A DNA stretch of 49,006 nucleotides from Oscillospiraceae bacterium (GTDB lineage: Bacteria; Bacillota; Clostridia; Oscillospirales; Ruminococcaceae), in NCBI GenBank assembly GCA_009784625.1, contig WRBI01000014.1, positions 1 to 49,006 of the forward strand. The letters are read 5' to 3'. The position numbers and the translations under genes are program-made. Shown in pieces: positions 40,618-48,922 of this stretch (the first letter of the stretch is position 1; every line of letters starts with the position of its first letter). Under the pieces are notes generated by a model. That model was not told the DNA's origin. It saw nothing but the letters and a program-made list of their open reading frames with translations, and ran no database searches.

Positions 40618-41709
40618 CTACCGCTTTACTCTGGCGTTGCCCTGATATATGCTCCAAACCATTTCTTCGTCGGCCGGGGTTGCGTAGTCTTCCAGCACAG
40701 TGGTGGCGAGCGCGCCGGTCGCCCAGCCAAACTGTGTGCACTTTTCGCCCGGCCAGCCCTTGAGTATCCCGTAAAGCGCACCGCCCACAAAACCGTCCCC
40801 GCCGCCGATCCGGTCAAGGATTTGAATTGGCCGCGGCTCAATCACCGTCCACTCGTCCCCAAAGGATGTGACCGCGCCCCACAGGTGCTCCTGCACAGAA
40901 ATCACCTGACGGAGTGTGGTGCCGTAAACAGAAGCGTTTGGGAACGTCTTTTTAATCCGGCCGATCATCTCTTTAAAGCCGTCGATCTTGGCGGCAAGGT
41001 CACTGCCGCCATCCCCCGGGCCCTCTATCCCAAGCGCGAGCTGAAAGTCCTCTTCATTGCCCAGCAGAATGTCGGCAAGGCTTGCGATTTCAGTAAACGC
41101 GGCGCGCAGCTCGCCCTCCCGGCCTTTCCAGAAGGACGCGCGGTAGTTGAGGTCAAAAGAAATGAGCGAGCCATGCTTTTTGGCCACCCGGGCAACTTCT
41201 GTACAAAAGCGGGTGGTGTCCGGCGACAGCGCACCCACCAACCCGGAAAGGTGGACGATTTTCGCGCCCTGCCTGCCAAAAACATCTTCAAGGTCAAAGT
41301 CCTTGGCGTTGAGGATCAGCCCGACTTCGCCGGCGCGGTCGTTGTGTACCCGCGGCCCACGCACACCGTAGCCGCTGTCGGCTATATTGAACTGGTGCCG
41401 GTAGCCCCACGGCCCGCCCTGCGGGATATCCGGGCCGACGCTGTCAATGTTCCGCCTGCCCAGCTCACCCTTAATAAAGTAGGAGATCGGGCTGTCCTGC
41501 ACAAAGTTTGTAAGTACCAAGCCTTTCATCCCAAGGGACGCCGCGACATTCACCACATTGGACTCGGCGCTGGTGGCGTGCATATAGTAGTGGCTGCTGG
41601 TATGTACCGGGGCGCCATTTGGCGGCGATATCCGCACCCCCATGCTGGTGGGTACGGCGATGCCGTACCGGCTGTTTTCGCGCAGTTTTAAACGCAACTT
41701 TAACGCCAT
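40618..41709 (-). CDS. PfkB-family sugar (acid) kinase, KDG kinase-like
   Basis: The 363-residue kinase resembles 2-keto-3-deoxygluconate kinase-type PfkB enzymes: ISPPNG near the start, FDLNYRASFWKGRE in the middle and the catalytic loop DRIGGGDGFVGGALYG, where the second Asp is the base. The exact substrate is unclear; gluconate and 2-keto-3-deoxygluconate are the main candidates given the neighbouring gnd. It lies 5 nt after the HAD gene and 23 nt before gnd. The start ATG follows AAAGG with almost no spacing, so a weak or coupled start is likely. Confidence 0.82.
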   Translation of the reverse strand: MALKLRLKLRENSRYGIAVPTSMGVRISPPNGAPVHTSSHYYMHATSAESNVVNVAASLGMKGLVLTNFVQDSPISYFIKGELGRRNIDSVGPDIPQGGPWGYRHQFNIADSGYGVRGPRVHNDRAGEVGLILNAKDFDLEDVFGRQGAKIVHLSGLVGALSPDTTRFCTEVARVAKKHGSLISFDLNYRASFWKGREGELRAAFTEIASLADILLGNEEDFQLALGIEGPGDGGSDLAAKIDGFKEMIGRIKKTFPNASVYGTTLRQVISVQEHLWGAVTSFGDEWTVIEPRPIQILDRIGGGDGFVGGALYGILKGWPGEKCTQFGWATGALATTVLEDYATPADEEMVWSIYQGNARVKR

Positions 41710-41714
41710 CCTTT

Positions 41715-42512
41715 CTACTTCAATATGTGTTTATCAATTGCCGCGGCAACCCCGTCCGCGTCGTTGGAAAGCGTGACTTCACGGCAGATCTTTTTTATCT
41801 CATCCGGGGCGTTTTCCATTGCGATCCCCAGCCCCGCGTACTGAAGCATAGAAACGTCGTTGTAGCTGTCCCCGACCGCGATCATCTCACTGCGGTCTAT
41901 CCCGTAGGCCGCGCCGACTTCTTCGAGCGCTTTTGCTTTTGAGACATCCACATCCACAAACTCAAGCAGGTATGGCCGGGATATATGACAGTTCACCGTG
42001 TCTTTGAAATATTCCCGCGCCTGTGTCTGCATCCACACCCCATCTTCGGGAGGGACCAGCCAGATCATTTTGGCAAAAGCGCGGCCTTCCAGCTGATCTG
42101 CGCTGGATAAAACATGCATATCCGCGCCGACTATCGCCTGGTACTCCCGCACCGCCCGGCAGTCACAGCTGGCAAATAAGCTGTCGCCCTCCCACATCAC
42201 AACCGGGGCGCCGCTTTCCACCCCGCGCCCGTAAACCCGGCAAGCAATCTCGGGTGTTAAGTTTTTGGCGAAGATCACTTTTTTAGTCCTGGATGTGATC
42301 ACCACCCCGCCGTTGAATGTGATAAATGGCAGGTCGGATTCAAACGCCCGGCTGAGGAACCCAAGCCCGCGCAACGGCCGGCCGGATGAGGGTACAAACA
42401 GCACACCGCCATCCATCGCCGCCCGAACCGCCAGCTTGGTGCGCTCACTCATAACCGACCGGGAATTTAAAAGGGTGCCGTCCAGATCGACGGCCAACAA
42501 TTTATATTTCAT
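41715..42512 (-). CDS. Cof-type HAD-IIB phosphatase
   Basis: This 265-residue HAD hydrolase shows motif I LLAVDLDGTLLNS, motif II VPSSGRPL, and motif IV IAVGDSYNDVSML, with a type IIB cap. Such enzymes dephosphorylate sugar phosphates and similar compounds. The start ATG 42512 overlaps the end of the LarA-like gene by 11 nt, so the two are coupled. In this operon it may remove a toxic or dead-end sugar-acid phosphate (inference). Confidence 0.92.
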   Translation of the reverse strand: MKYKLLAVDLDGTLLNSRSVMSERTKLAVRAAMDGGVLFVPSSGRPLRGLGFLSRAFESDLPFITFNGGVVITSRTKKVIFAKNLTPEIACRVYGRGVESGAPVVMWEGDSLFASCDCRAVREYQAIVGADMHVLSSADQLEGRAFAKMIWLVPPEDGVWMQTQAREYFKDTVNCHISRPYLLEFVDVDVSKAKALEEVGAAYGIDRSEMIAVGDSYNDVSMLQYAGLGIAMENAPDEIKKICREVTLSNDADGVAAAIDKHILK

Positions 42513-43776
42513 CAAACGCGCCCTCCAGCGCCCAAAGCCCGAGGGCCGGATTTTCGATATAGTAGACCTCTTCCCCATCCGGCAGGGTGTTGTAGCCGTT
42601 TTTCAGCTCGCGGGGATTGTATCTGGCGACGGCCTGGTCAAAGGGGATATACTCGAACGCAACCCCTTCCACCTCTTCTTTGCCGAGATGTTGGGTACAG
42701 TATGTGATGGAAAACCGGCCATCCGAAGAGCCGTGGATGAGGTGCGCGGCGGCGGACAGATTGTTTTGCAGCTCCTGTTCGGTTTTAATCAGTTCCAGTA
42801 CCCGCAATCTGCCCACATATCCGTACTTTCGGATCAGCCTGTCGTTTTCACTGTCCTCCCCGAACATTTTGACGCCGGGCGCGAGTACGATCAGCCGGCC
42901 GCCGTCAGCCATCGCCATCCGGGTGCGGTAGATCGCCTTGTTGCCCAGCCAGGTAGAGTGAAATTCCCGCTCGTCCAGCCAGACCACGCAGGTCTTGACC
43001 GGCTTCGACAGGTAGCTGAGGTTGTGCTTTTGACTGAGAGCCACCCCGCGCTCAAAACCCTCCCGCTCTTTGCCTATATACAGGCCGATGATGTCTGTTT
43101 TATTTTCCTCAGTTACCGTAACGGTGAGGGCGTACTCCACGCGTAATTTGGATATGTAATTGCGCTCAGCATAGTCAAACACCGCCCGAACCGGGGAGTG
43201 ATCCCTGCCCATAATGCGCTCTAATCCGTAGAAAGCCCCCAGCATGTGAGAGCCGTTGATAAACCGGCTGCCGCCGCAGCCGACCACGACATTTTTGGTG
43301 TAGTTGGCCATCCCCACAACCTCGTGAGGCACAACTTGTCCAATGGACAGGATCAAGTCGTAAGAGGGGTCAAGCAGATAATCGGAAACCTCCACATCAA
43401 ATGCTTCACACATCAAACCCTCAGATGCTTCTTCGATAAACCCGGCCGGCACTTCCCCGATTTTGGTTACACCGTCCCGCCAGTTGTGCACCAAAAAGCG
43501 GTCCGCGGGAATTTCCGGGCCAAAGAAGGCGATCTGCTCATCCCTTGTCATGGGGGCGTGTGTGCCAAGAGCGGGCAGCACATCCACATGAGTGCCTTCA
43601 AGCAGTTGATAGCAGATAGAGGTGATCAGCCCCGCGCCCGAGTTCAGGCGGGTGATATCCGGCGGGATAAGCAGAACCTTGGAAAGTTTACGCCCTTTAA
43701 AAAACTCTATAAAATGCTTACGAATCTCGCCGCCGCTTAGCCCTTTATACTCGTTTTCTGCGATGATTACAGGCAT
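42502..43776 (-). CDS. LarA-family nickel-pincer 2-hydroxyacid racemase/epimerase
   Basis: This 424-residue protein belongs to the LarA (DUF2088) superfamily, whose nickel-pincer cofactor racemises or epimerises 2-hydroxyacids. The key positions are kept: D40 and R43 (PPDITR), H73 (GTHAP), H151 (VVPHEVVG) and K161 (NYTKNVVVG), matching D72, R75, H108, H174 and K184 of lactate racemase. The superfamily includes D-gluconate 2-epimerase as well as lactate and malate racemases. With a sugar kinase and gnd in the same operon, a sugar-acid epimerase is more likely than lactate racemase. Cofactor genes larB, larC and larE are not in the window. A clear promoter lies upstream. Confidence 0.87.
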   Translation of the reverse strand: MPVIIAENEYKGLSGGEIRKHFIEFFKGRKLSKVLLIPPDITRLNSGAGLITSICYQLLEGTHVDVLPALGTHAPMTRDEQIAFFGPEIPADRFLVHNWRDGVTKIGEVPAGFIEEASEGLMCEAFDVEVSDYLLDPSYDLILSIGQVVPHEVVGMANYTKNVVVGCGGSRFINGSHMLGAFYGLERIMGRDHSPVRAVFDYAERNYISKLRVEYALTVTVTEENKTDIIGLYIGKEREGFERGVALSQKHNLSYLSKPVKTCVVWLDEREFHSTWLGNKAIYRTRMAMADGGRLIVLAPGVKMFGEDSENDRLIRKYGYVGRLRVLELIKTEQELQNNLSAAAHLIHGSSDGRFSITYCTQHLGKEEVEGVAFEYIPFDQAVARYNPRELKNGYNTLPDGEEVYYIENPALGLWALEGAFDEI

Positions 43777-43814
43777 ATAAGCGTTTACCTCCCCTATGAT
43801 ATCACACCTATGCG

Positions 43815-43843
43815 ACTATACCATAAATAACCGAAAAGTTCAA
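43815..43843 (-). promoter_or_regulatory. Promoter of the LarA-HAD-PfkB-gnd operon
   Basis: On the minus strand TTGAAC (43838-43843) and TATAGT (43815-43820) have a 17-bp spacer. The start lies about 30 nt before the first gene, which has GGGGAGG as ribosome site. Confidence 0.65.
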
Positions 43844-43942
43844 CTTCAATTGCGTTCACCAGCCGGATGACTGTGCGCAAAAGCCTGCAAGCGCCGGAAA
43901 ACGAAGGCCTGCTCTGCGCTTACTTATGATTTGTAGAAAATG

Positions 43943-43972
43943 TAACGGGGCGCCTGCACAGGCGCCCCGTTA
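43943..43972 (-). terminator. Terminator of the fbp-aldehyde dehydrogenase operon
   Basis: TAACGGGGCGCCTG (43943-43956) and CAGGCGCCCCGTTA (43959-43972) pair perfectly, with CATTTTC following on the minus strand. Confidence 0.8.
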
Positions 43973-43983
43973 TTTACCGCTGA

Positions 43984-45354
43984 TTATCCCCAGATTTCTT
44001 CATCGGCCGGCACAGCGTTATCCGGCATATAATACGCGATCCGCGAAATATTAATCAGGTGCTTGTAATCAAGATTCTCGGAAATACTGTTGTTTCCCCA
44101 GGTTCCACAGCCAAGGGTATTGGTCGGCGCAAGCCCGTTGTAGAAACTGCCACCCGCGCTGGTCGCACAAACCTGATTGACTACCAACCTGGATATACAC
44201 AGCCGCTCACCCGCAAGCTCAATTTTGTTTACGCTGTTCGAATGAATCGAAACGCTGTGCCCCTTGCCTTCCAGCGCAAGGTTTTCCGCCGCGATTTCGA
44301 TCGCTTCTTCAAAATCATTATAGGTATAAACCGCGAGCACCGGACACATTTTTTCTTTTGAGAAAATATCTTTTATCCCGATGCCGTCCGCAATCACAGC
44401 GATCAGCTTCGTGTTTTCGGGAACGCGAAGACCCGCAAGCGCCGCTACCTCTTTCGCAGACCTGCCGACTACCTGTCTGTGCAAGTTTCCGTTTTCAAAC
44501 ATAACATTTTTCAGCGCGCCCTTTTCGCCTTTCTCCTTGATGACGTAAGCGCTGCATCTCTCAAGTTCTTTCAACACATCGCTTAGTTTTTCTTTCGGGC
44601 AGATAACTGTTTGCTCGGCCGCGCAGATGATCCCGTTGTCAAAAGCCCTGCCTGCCGCTATTTTTTGAACCGCTTCTTTAAGGTCAACATCCCGGTCGAT
44701 GATGCACTGTACATTTCCAACGCCCACACCAAGCGCCGGCTTGCCCGAGCTATAGGCCGCCCCAACCATGCCCATCCCGCCGGTCGCGACCACAATGTCA
44801 GCCATTGAAATCAGATTTTTGGTGTTCTCCCTTGACTGCACATCCAGTATCTGTATTAAGTTTTCCGGCATCCCAAGTTTTTCAAGGGCGGCGTTCATCA
44901 TCTCCACTGTTTTGGTGCTGCATTTGATCGCTTTATTGTGTGGGGTTATGATGATCGCGTTTCCTCCTTTAAGGGCAAACATGGCATTGCCCATCGGGGT
45001 CACGCTCGGGTTTGTAACCGGACTGATTGCCGCGACAACGCCAACCGGCTTGGCCAGTTTGACGATGCCCGCTATTTCATCCCTTTCGATAATCCCTTTC
45101 GACTTTTTGTCTTTTAGATGATTCCATATCATCTTTGACTTATTTTTATTCTTTAGGATTTTATCGCTTACATTGCCCATTCCCGTCTCTTCTACCGCTA
45201 TCTCAGCCAGGGACTGCGCGTTATCATAGACCACTTTGGCAATCGCCCTTACCGCGGCGTCCGTTTCTTTCTGGCTCAGTTTTTCAAACGTGGCCTGCGC
45301 TTTTCTTGCCCTTTCGATATATCCGGTTATATACGCTTTGCTGTCAAATTCCAT
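43984..45354 (-). CDS. CoA-acylating aldehyde dehydrogenase (SucD/SauS/PduP-like)
   Basis: This 456-residue ALDH-fold enzyme interconverts an aldehyde and its acyl-CoA using NAD(P). It shows PVGVVAAISPVTNP, the catalytic cysteine C244 (DNGIICAAEQTV), and the C-terminal segment GCGTWGNNSISENLDYKHL that marks the acylating branch. Related enzymes act on acetaldehyde, succinate semialdehyde, sulfoacetaldehyde or propionaldehyde; the substrate here is not clear. It lies 27 nt after fbp in the same direction. No iron alcohol dehydrogenase is fused, so it is not AdhE. Confidence 0.88.
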   Translation of the reverse strand: MEFDSKAYITGYIERARKAQATFEKLSQKETDAAVRAIAKVVYDNAQSLAEIAVEETGMGNVSDKILKNKNKSKMIWNHLKDKKSKGIIERDEIAGIVKLAKPVGVVAAISPVTNPSVTPMGNAMFALKGGNAIIITPHNKAIKCSTKTVEMMNAALEKLGMPENLIQILDVQSRENTKNLISMADIVVATGGMGMVGAAYSSGKPALGVGVGNVQCIIDRDVDLKEAVQKIAAGRAFDNGIICAAEQTVICPKEKLSDVLKELERCSAYVIKEKGEKGALKNVMFENGNLHRQVVGRSAKEVAALAGLRVPENTKLIAVIADGIGIKDIFSKEKMCPVLAVYTYNDFEEAIEIAAENLALEGKGHSVSIHSNSVNKIELAGERLCISRLVVNQVCATSAGGSFYNGLAPTNTLGCGTWGNNSISENLDYKHLINISRIAYYMPDNAVPADEEIWG

Positions 45355-45381
45355 GCCTGTTCCTCTTTCATAATCTCCGCG

Positions 45382-47334
45382 CTACAACTCGCCCGCCTTA
45401 TACGCGGCGTGAAGCAAGGATAAATCGTATATCCGCTCGCTGATATCTTGCCCGATATCGGTATCCATCACCCGCACGCGGTTTTGCATGGTCTCAAACA
45501 CACTGGTGGTTGAATGTATGTCCAGGTTTTCGGCGATGGCTTTCTCCACGCTTTCAAAGGGCATATGAGCGGACAACCGCAGGCCGAAGGAATTGTAAAT
45601 CAGCGTATACCCCGCGATACCGGTGTGAGGCTGATACGCTTTGCAGAACCCGCCATCGATTACAATCAGCTTGCCCTCAGCCTTGACCGGGCTTTCGCCT
45701 TTTCCCACCTTGACCGGCACATGTCCGTTTATGATGTGGGAGATCTCACTGCACAGCCCAAACTCCTCTAAAAGGCGGATGCAGTATTCCTTTTGGCTGA
45801 TATATCGGTAATATGCGTTCTTTGTTTCGGCCCAGGTACTTTCGTCGGCGACAAATCTGCGCTCGAAAGTGGTCATCTTATCCCGGCCAAAAAGCGGTGA
45901 GAACTTGCCGCACCACAAATACCACATGGCGTCCATTGCGTTTTGTTTATCCGCACCACTGCTGAAATATCCGACTCGGGCCAGCGCTTCTGCACGATCC
46001 ATCAGTGCGCGGCCCGAAACCTTGACGCCGCCTATATCTACTTGCATAAAGTCGCCGTCATCACTCATGGGTATACAGCCGTGAAAAAGCAGATTTTGAT
46101 TTGCACAAGCGTACATCCCGCCTCTGGCGTATAAAAATCGCACATGCTTTTGCAGCCGCTGGGAGTGAACAAAGGAGGTGTGCAGCCCCCGCATGATCTC
46201 TTCCTCTTCGGGGGTGAGGGCAAAAGGGTCGTCGGGATTTACGGTCGGCAGGTGGGTGTCTTTCATATCGTACCGCACATCGCCGATTATTACCGTACCG
46301 GCTTTCTGGTCGATTTTATCGAGAAGCAGGCGTTTTTCCATATGGTATTCGGGGTGCCGCTGGATGATCTGACTTTCGAGTTTGAACAGCATCACGATGA
46401 TCGCTTTGTGAATTTTCGCGGCGACCACCGCTTCTTGCTCACTGCACCGCTCCCCGCTTAAAAGGCGTGGAGCGAACGCGTCGCTGTATGTATAAGTTTT
46501 GTCGGCAAACATAGCCAGCGGACGCAGGTTGATCCCGTACCCCTGTTCGAGCACAGTCAGGTTTCCGAATGCCACGCTGTTTACGATCACCGCGGCAATA
46601 CAGGCGTGATGCCCTGCCCCCGCCGCCATCCAAAGGATATCGTGATTCCCCCACTGGATATCGACATTGTGGTGCTCGATCAGCGTATCCATAATCACGT
46701 CCGGGCGGGGGCCCCGGTCAAAGATATCGCCCACGATATGCAGCCGGTCTATGGCAAGCCGCTTGATCAGGGTGGACAGAGCGATGATAAAGTCACCGGC
46801 ACTGTGCAGGGCGGTGATGCTCTCGATGATTTTCTCGTGGTACTCGGCCTGATTTTGCTCGCTGTAGTCGGCGTGCAGCAGTTCATCAATGATGTAACTG
46901 AATTCGGGCGGCAAGGCCTTGCGGACTTTCGAGCGGGTATAGATCGACGCCATGTCTTTGCAAAGGGTAATCAGATGGCGCAGTGCCCGCTCACACCATT
47001 CATCCGTGTCATCCATCCTCCGGGCAAGCCGTTCCAGCTTCTGGTTTGGGTAATATACCAGCGAGCGCAGCTCTGCCCGCTCATTTTCGGTGAGGGTATC
47101 TGAAAACAGGGTGTTGATCTTCTCGCGTATAACACCCGAACAGTTGTTGAGAATATGGGTAAACGCCTCGTGCTCTCCGTGCAGATCACTTAAGAAGTGT
47201 TCGGTCCCTTTGGGTAAGTTGAGAATTGACCGCAGGTTAACAATTTCTGTACAAACACTTTGGATGTTGGGATACTCCGCCGCAAGCTGCCGCAAATATT
47301 TTATGTCTTTTCGAATCTGCGCCCTGATATCCAC
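45382..47334 (-). CDS. fbp: Fructose-1,6-bisphosphatase, class III (Firmicutes type)
   Basis: The 650-residue enzyme removes the 1-phosphate of fructose-1,6-bisphosphate in gluconeogenesis. It is a metallophosphoesterase of the Firmicutes-only class III: FLSDLHGEHEAF, GDIFDRGPRPD, GNHDILWMAAGAG, and a late NGHVPVKVGKGE. Length matches the Bacillus enzyme of about 640-670. The start is GTG with a GGGGGG ribosome site. It leads a two-gene operon with the acylating aldehyde dehydrogenase. Confidence 0.97.
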   Translation of the reverse strand: MDIRAQIRKDIKYLRQLAAEYPNIQSVCTEIVNLRSILNLPKGTEHFLSDLHGEHEAFTHILNNCSGVIREKINTLFSDTLTENERAELRSLVYYPNQKLERLARRMDDTDEWCERALRHLITLCKDMASIYTRSKVRKALPPEFSYIIDELLHADYSEQNQAEYHEKIIESITALHSAGDFIIALSTLIKRLAIDRLHIVGDIFDRGPRPDVIMDTLIEHHNVDIQWGNHDILWMAAGAGHHACIAAVIVNSVAFGNLTVLEQGYGINLRPLAMFADKTYTYSDAFAPRLLSGERCSEQEAVVAAKIHKAIIVMLFKLESQIIQRHPEYHMEKRLLLDKIDQKAGTVIIGDVRYDMKDTHLPTVNPDDPFALTPEEEEIMRGLHTSFVHSQRLQKHVRFLYARGGMYACANQNLLFHGCIPMSDDGDFMQVDIGGVKVSGRALMDRAEALARVGYFSSGADKQNAMDAMWYLWCGKFSPLFGRDKMTTFERRFVADESTWAETKNAYYRYISQKEYCIRLLEEFGLCSEISHIINGHVPVKVGKGESPVKAEGKLIVIDGGFCKAYQPHTGIAGYTLIYNSFGLRLSAHMPFESVEKAIAENLDIHSTTSVFETMQNRVRVMDTDIGQDISERIYDLSLLHAAYKAGEL

Positions 47335-47387
47335 TGCTCTTCCCCCCTTGAATGCGATCCTGCGTGGCGGTCATTGTCTGGAATACC

Positions 47388-47416
47388 ATTGTACCGCAAA
47401 ACATTTGCGATTACAA
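47388..47416 (-). promoter_or_regulatory. Promoter of fbp
   Basis: On the minus strand TTGTAA (47411-47416) and TACAAT (47388-47393) are 17 bp apart, about 50 nt before the GTG start. Confidence 0.6.
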
Positions 47417-47520
47417 CACCATGTGTGGTAAAGGGCCGGTGAGAAAGCGCGGCACAGGCCATAAGTCTGCGCTGCACTTAATCGGATATTTCGCTGCCTT
47501 TTCCGTTCCGGCAGGAATAG

Positions 47521-47784
47521 AGCGGCTATTGCCCTTTAGAGCCTGTCTTCACACGATCGCGTCCGGCTCTGGTAAAGATCAAACCTTATGTCGTCACGAT
47601 TGGCGTTTCCAAGAGGAAAGTTGATGCTGCCAAAGCAAAGGCAGAAGCCGACAAAAATAAATTAGATGTCGCGGAGAAAATCAAATCCAACACCAACGCT
47701 GGCGCCAACCAGACCACTCCCAATGAAGATGCGGATACGGAGAAGAATACAACAGCGCCTATGGAGCAAACCTGCCTGTCATAG
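47521..47784 (+). pseudogene. Gene remnant without a start, unknown
   Basis: An open frame of 87 codons, bounded by stops, encodes VKIKPYVVTIGVSKRKVDAA and a polar Lys/Ala/Asn/Thr-rich tail, ending just before the ParM-like remnant. There is no start codon with a ribosome site. It looks like the C-terminal end of a larger protein, but I do not recognise the family. Confidence 0.35.
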
Positions 47785-47798
47785 AAAGAGAAGTACAT

Positions 47799-48381
47799 AT
47801 GAAACGATTACACGAAAGCTAATTGTCGATGTAGACGCCGGTAACTTCAACACTAAGACCCAAACTCAGTGTTTCGTGTCAGGGTTCAGCGAACTGCCCG
47901 GTAAGGAATTACACTTTGAAAATATGCTGGAGCATGGCGGCAAGCGTTTTGCCCTTTCCAGTACCCGCAAGCCTGTATGGAATGATAAGACCGCGAACGA
48001 AGATTTCTTTCTGCCTACCCTCTTGCCACCGGCAAGGAATTGATACAACACAAGGTATCCCCGGGCAGTTATGAGATCATTTTGGCCACCGAGCTGCCGC
48101 CCGGACACCTGTCGGTGAAAGATCTCAAGCGGCAGACGAAGGAGTATTACAAACGGCAGGCTGATTTTATCTATAACGGCAGCGTTCTCAAATCAACGGC
48201 AGCCAAGTGATTGTCTGCCCGCAAGGGTATGCTATCTGCTGCTGATGGGCGGCGGATTCAAGTTGATTAAGGATTGTTGGAAAGCATCACACCACAAGTC
48301 GGTAAGCTGAATTACATCGGGGATATTCGCGCCAACGCCGCTGGCTATGAGGAAATGGCGCTGCGTGTGCTGCATCGCTAG
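47799..48381 (+). pseudogene. ParM-like actin-type plasmid segregation gene, frameshifted and deleted
   Basis: Pieces of an actin-like ParM/StbA protein lie in order but in several frames. KLIVDVDAGNFNTKT (phosphate-1 motif) comes first. After a frameshift near 48030 follow SPGSYEIILATELPPGHLSV and KEYYKRQADFIYNGSVL, then another shift and INGSQVIVCPQGYA. After a large internal deletion come LLMGGGFKLIKD and, in yet another frame, KLNYIGDIRANAAGYEEMAL, a typical ParM end. The intact protein would be about 300 or more residues; at least four lesions are present. It is therefore a dead segregation gene of a plasmid or integrative element. Confidence 0.8.
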
Positions 48382-48392
48382 GGTAGCCGGTT

Positions 48393-48530
48393 ATGTCAAA
48401 TGAGCAGAGCGTCCAGTTTGACTATCACTTGCGGCTCAATCAGCGCAACCTCAGTCATGTCAAGGCGGCGCAGGTGCTTGCGTCGGTTGAAAAGCGGTAC
48501 AAATCGTCCTTTATCACCTGGCTTTTATAG
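48393..48530 (+). pseudogene. ParR-like small protein, truncated
   Basis: This 45-codon ORF begins MSNEQSVQFDYHLRLNQRNL and shows the DYHLRLNxxNxxHxKA pattern seen in small ribbon-helix-helix-like partners encoded after clostridial parM genes. It stops at ITWLL, well short of the usual length of about 80-120. It follows the ParM remnant by 11 nt. It may be the start of a broken ParR; the match is short. Confidence 0.5.
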
Positions 48531-48646
48531 ACATCTTGATATTTATCATTTCAATTGTCGGATTTTATGGTAGCATTAAGAGCATAGAAAAAATCGCTTT
48601 GGTTAATAAGAAACACGGAAAACACACCAAAAGGAGAAATGAATTC

Positions 48647-48922
48647 ATGCAGTTGTTTTATAAAGACATATATTTAGGCGACATAATTATGACTGGGGGC
48701 GATTTTCCATGGATGCATGGTGATTTTATCAAACATTCCGAATACGGAAATTTTAAGAACTTTTTCAACTTTCTTGTTTCTAAAGAAAAAAAGAATGAGG
48801 ATTTGAAGAATATTGATGCAGATTTGTTTGACGAAAATAATTGGACTATAAAAAATGAAGAGGAAATAATCGGCATATTTGAACTGTACCGTCCCAAAAT
48901 GAGCTGGGATGGGACTGAATGA
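48647..48922 (+). CDS. AT-rich hypothetical protein (91 residues)
   Basis: This 91-residue protein starts MQLFYKDIYLGDIIMTGGDF and is rich in Phe, Asn and Lys; it has no signal or membrane helix. ATG 48647 has AAAGGAG about ten nt upstream, while the longer reading to 48536 adds a membrane-like stretch from older sequence. The pattern (GDFPWMHGDF, then DENNWTI) recalls small orphan immunity-type proteins, but I cannot name a family. Its base composition differs strongly from the core genes to the left, consistent with transfer. Confidence 0.55.
   Translation: MQLFYKDIYLGDIIMTGGDFPWMHGDFIKHSEYGNFKNFFNFLVSKEKKNEDLKNIDADLFDENNWTIKNEEEIIGIFELYRPKMSWDGTE

Noticed and set aside
40822-41691. 289-codon ORF on the plus strand
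   Set aside because: It lies fully antisense to the PfkB kinase gene, whose motifs are clear, and has no ribosome site or domain.
42265-43146. 293-codon ORF on the plus strand
   Set aside because: Antisense to the HAD and LarA-like genes; a shadow of high-GC coding sequence.
42502-43776. Naming the LarA-like gene lactate racemase
   Set aside because: The operon context points to sugar acids, and the superfamily has several substrates, so no symbol was given.
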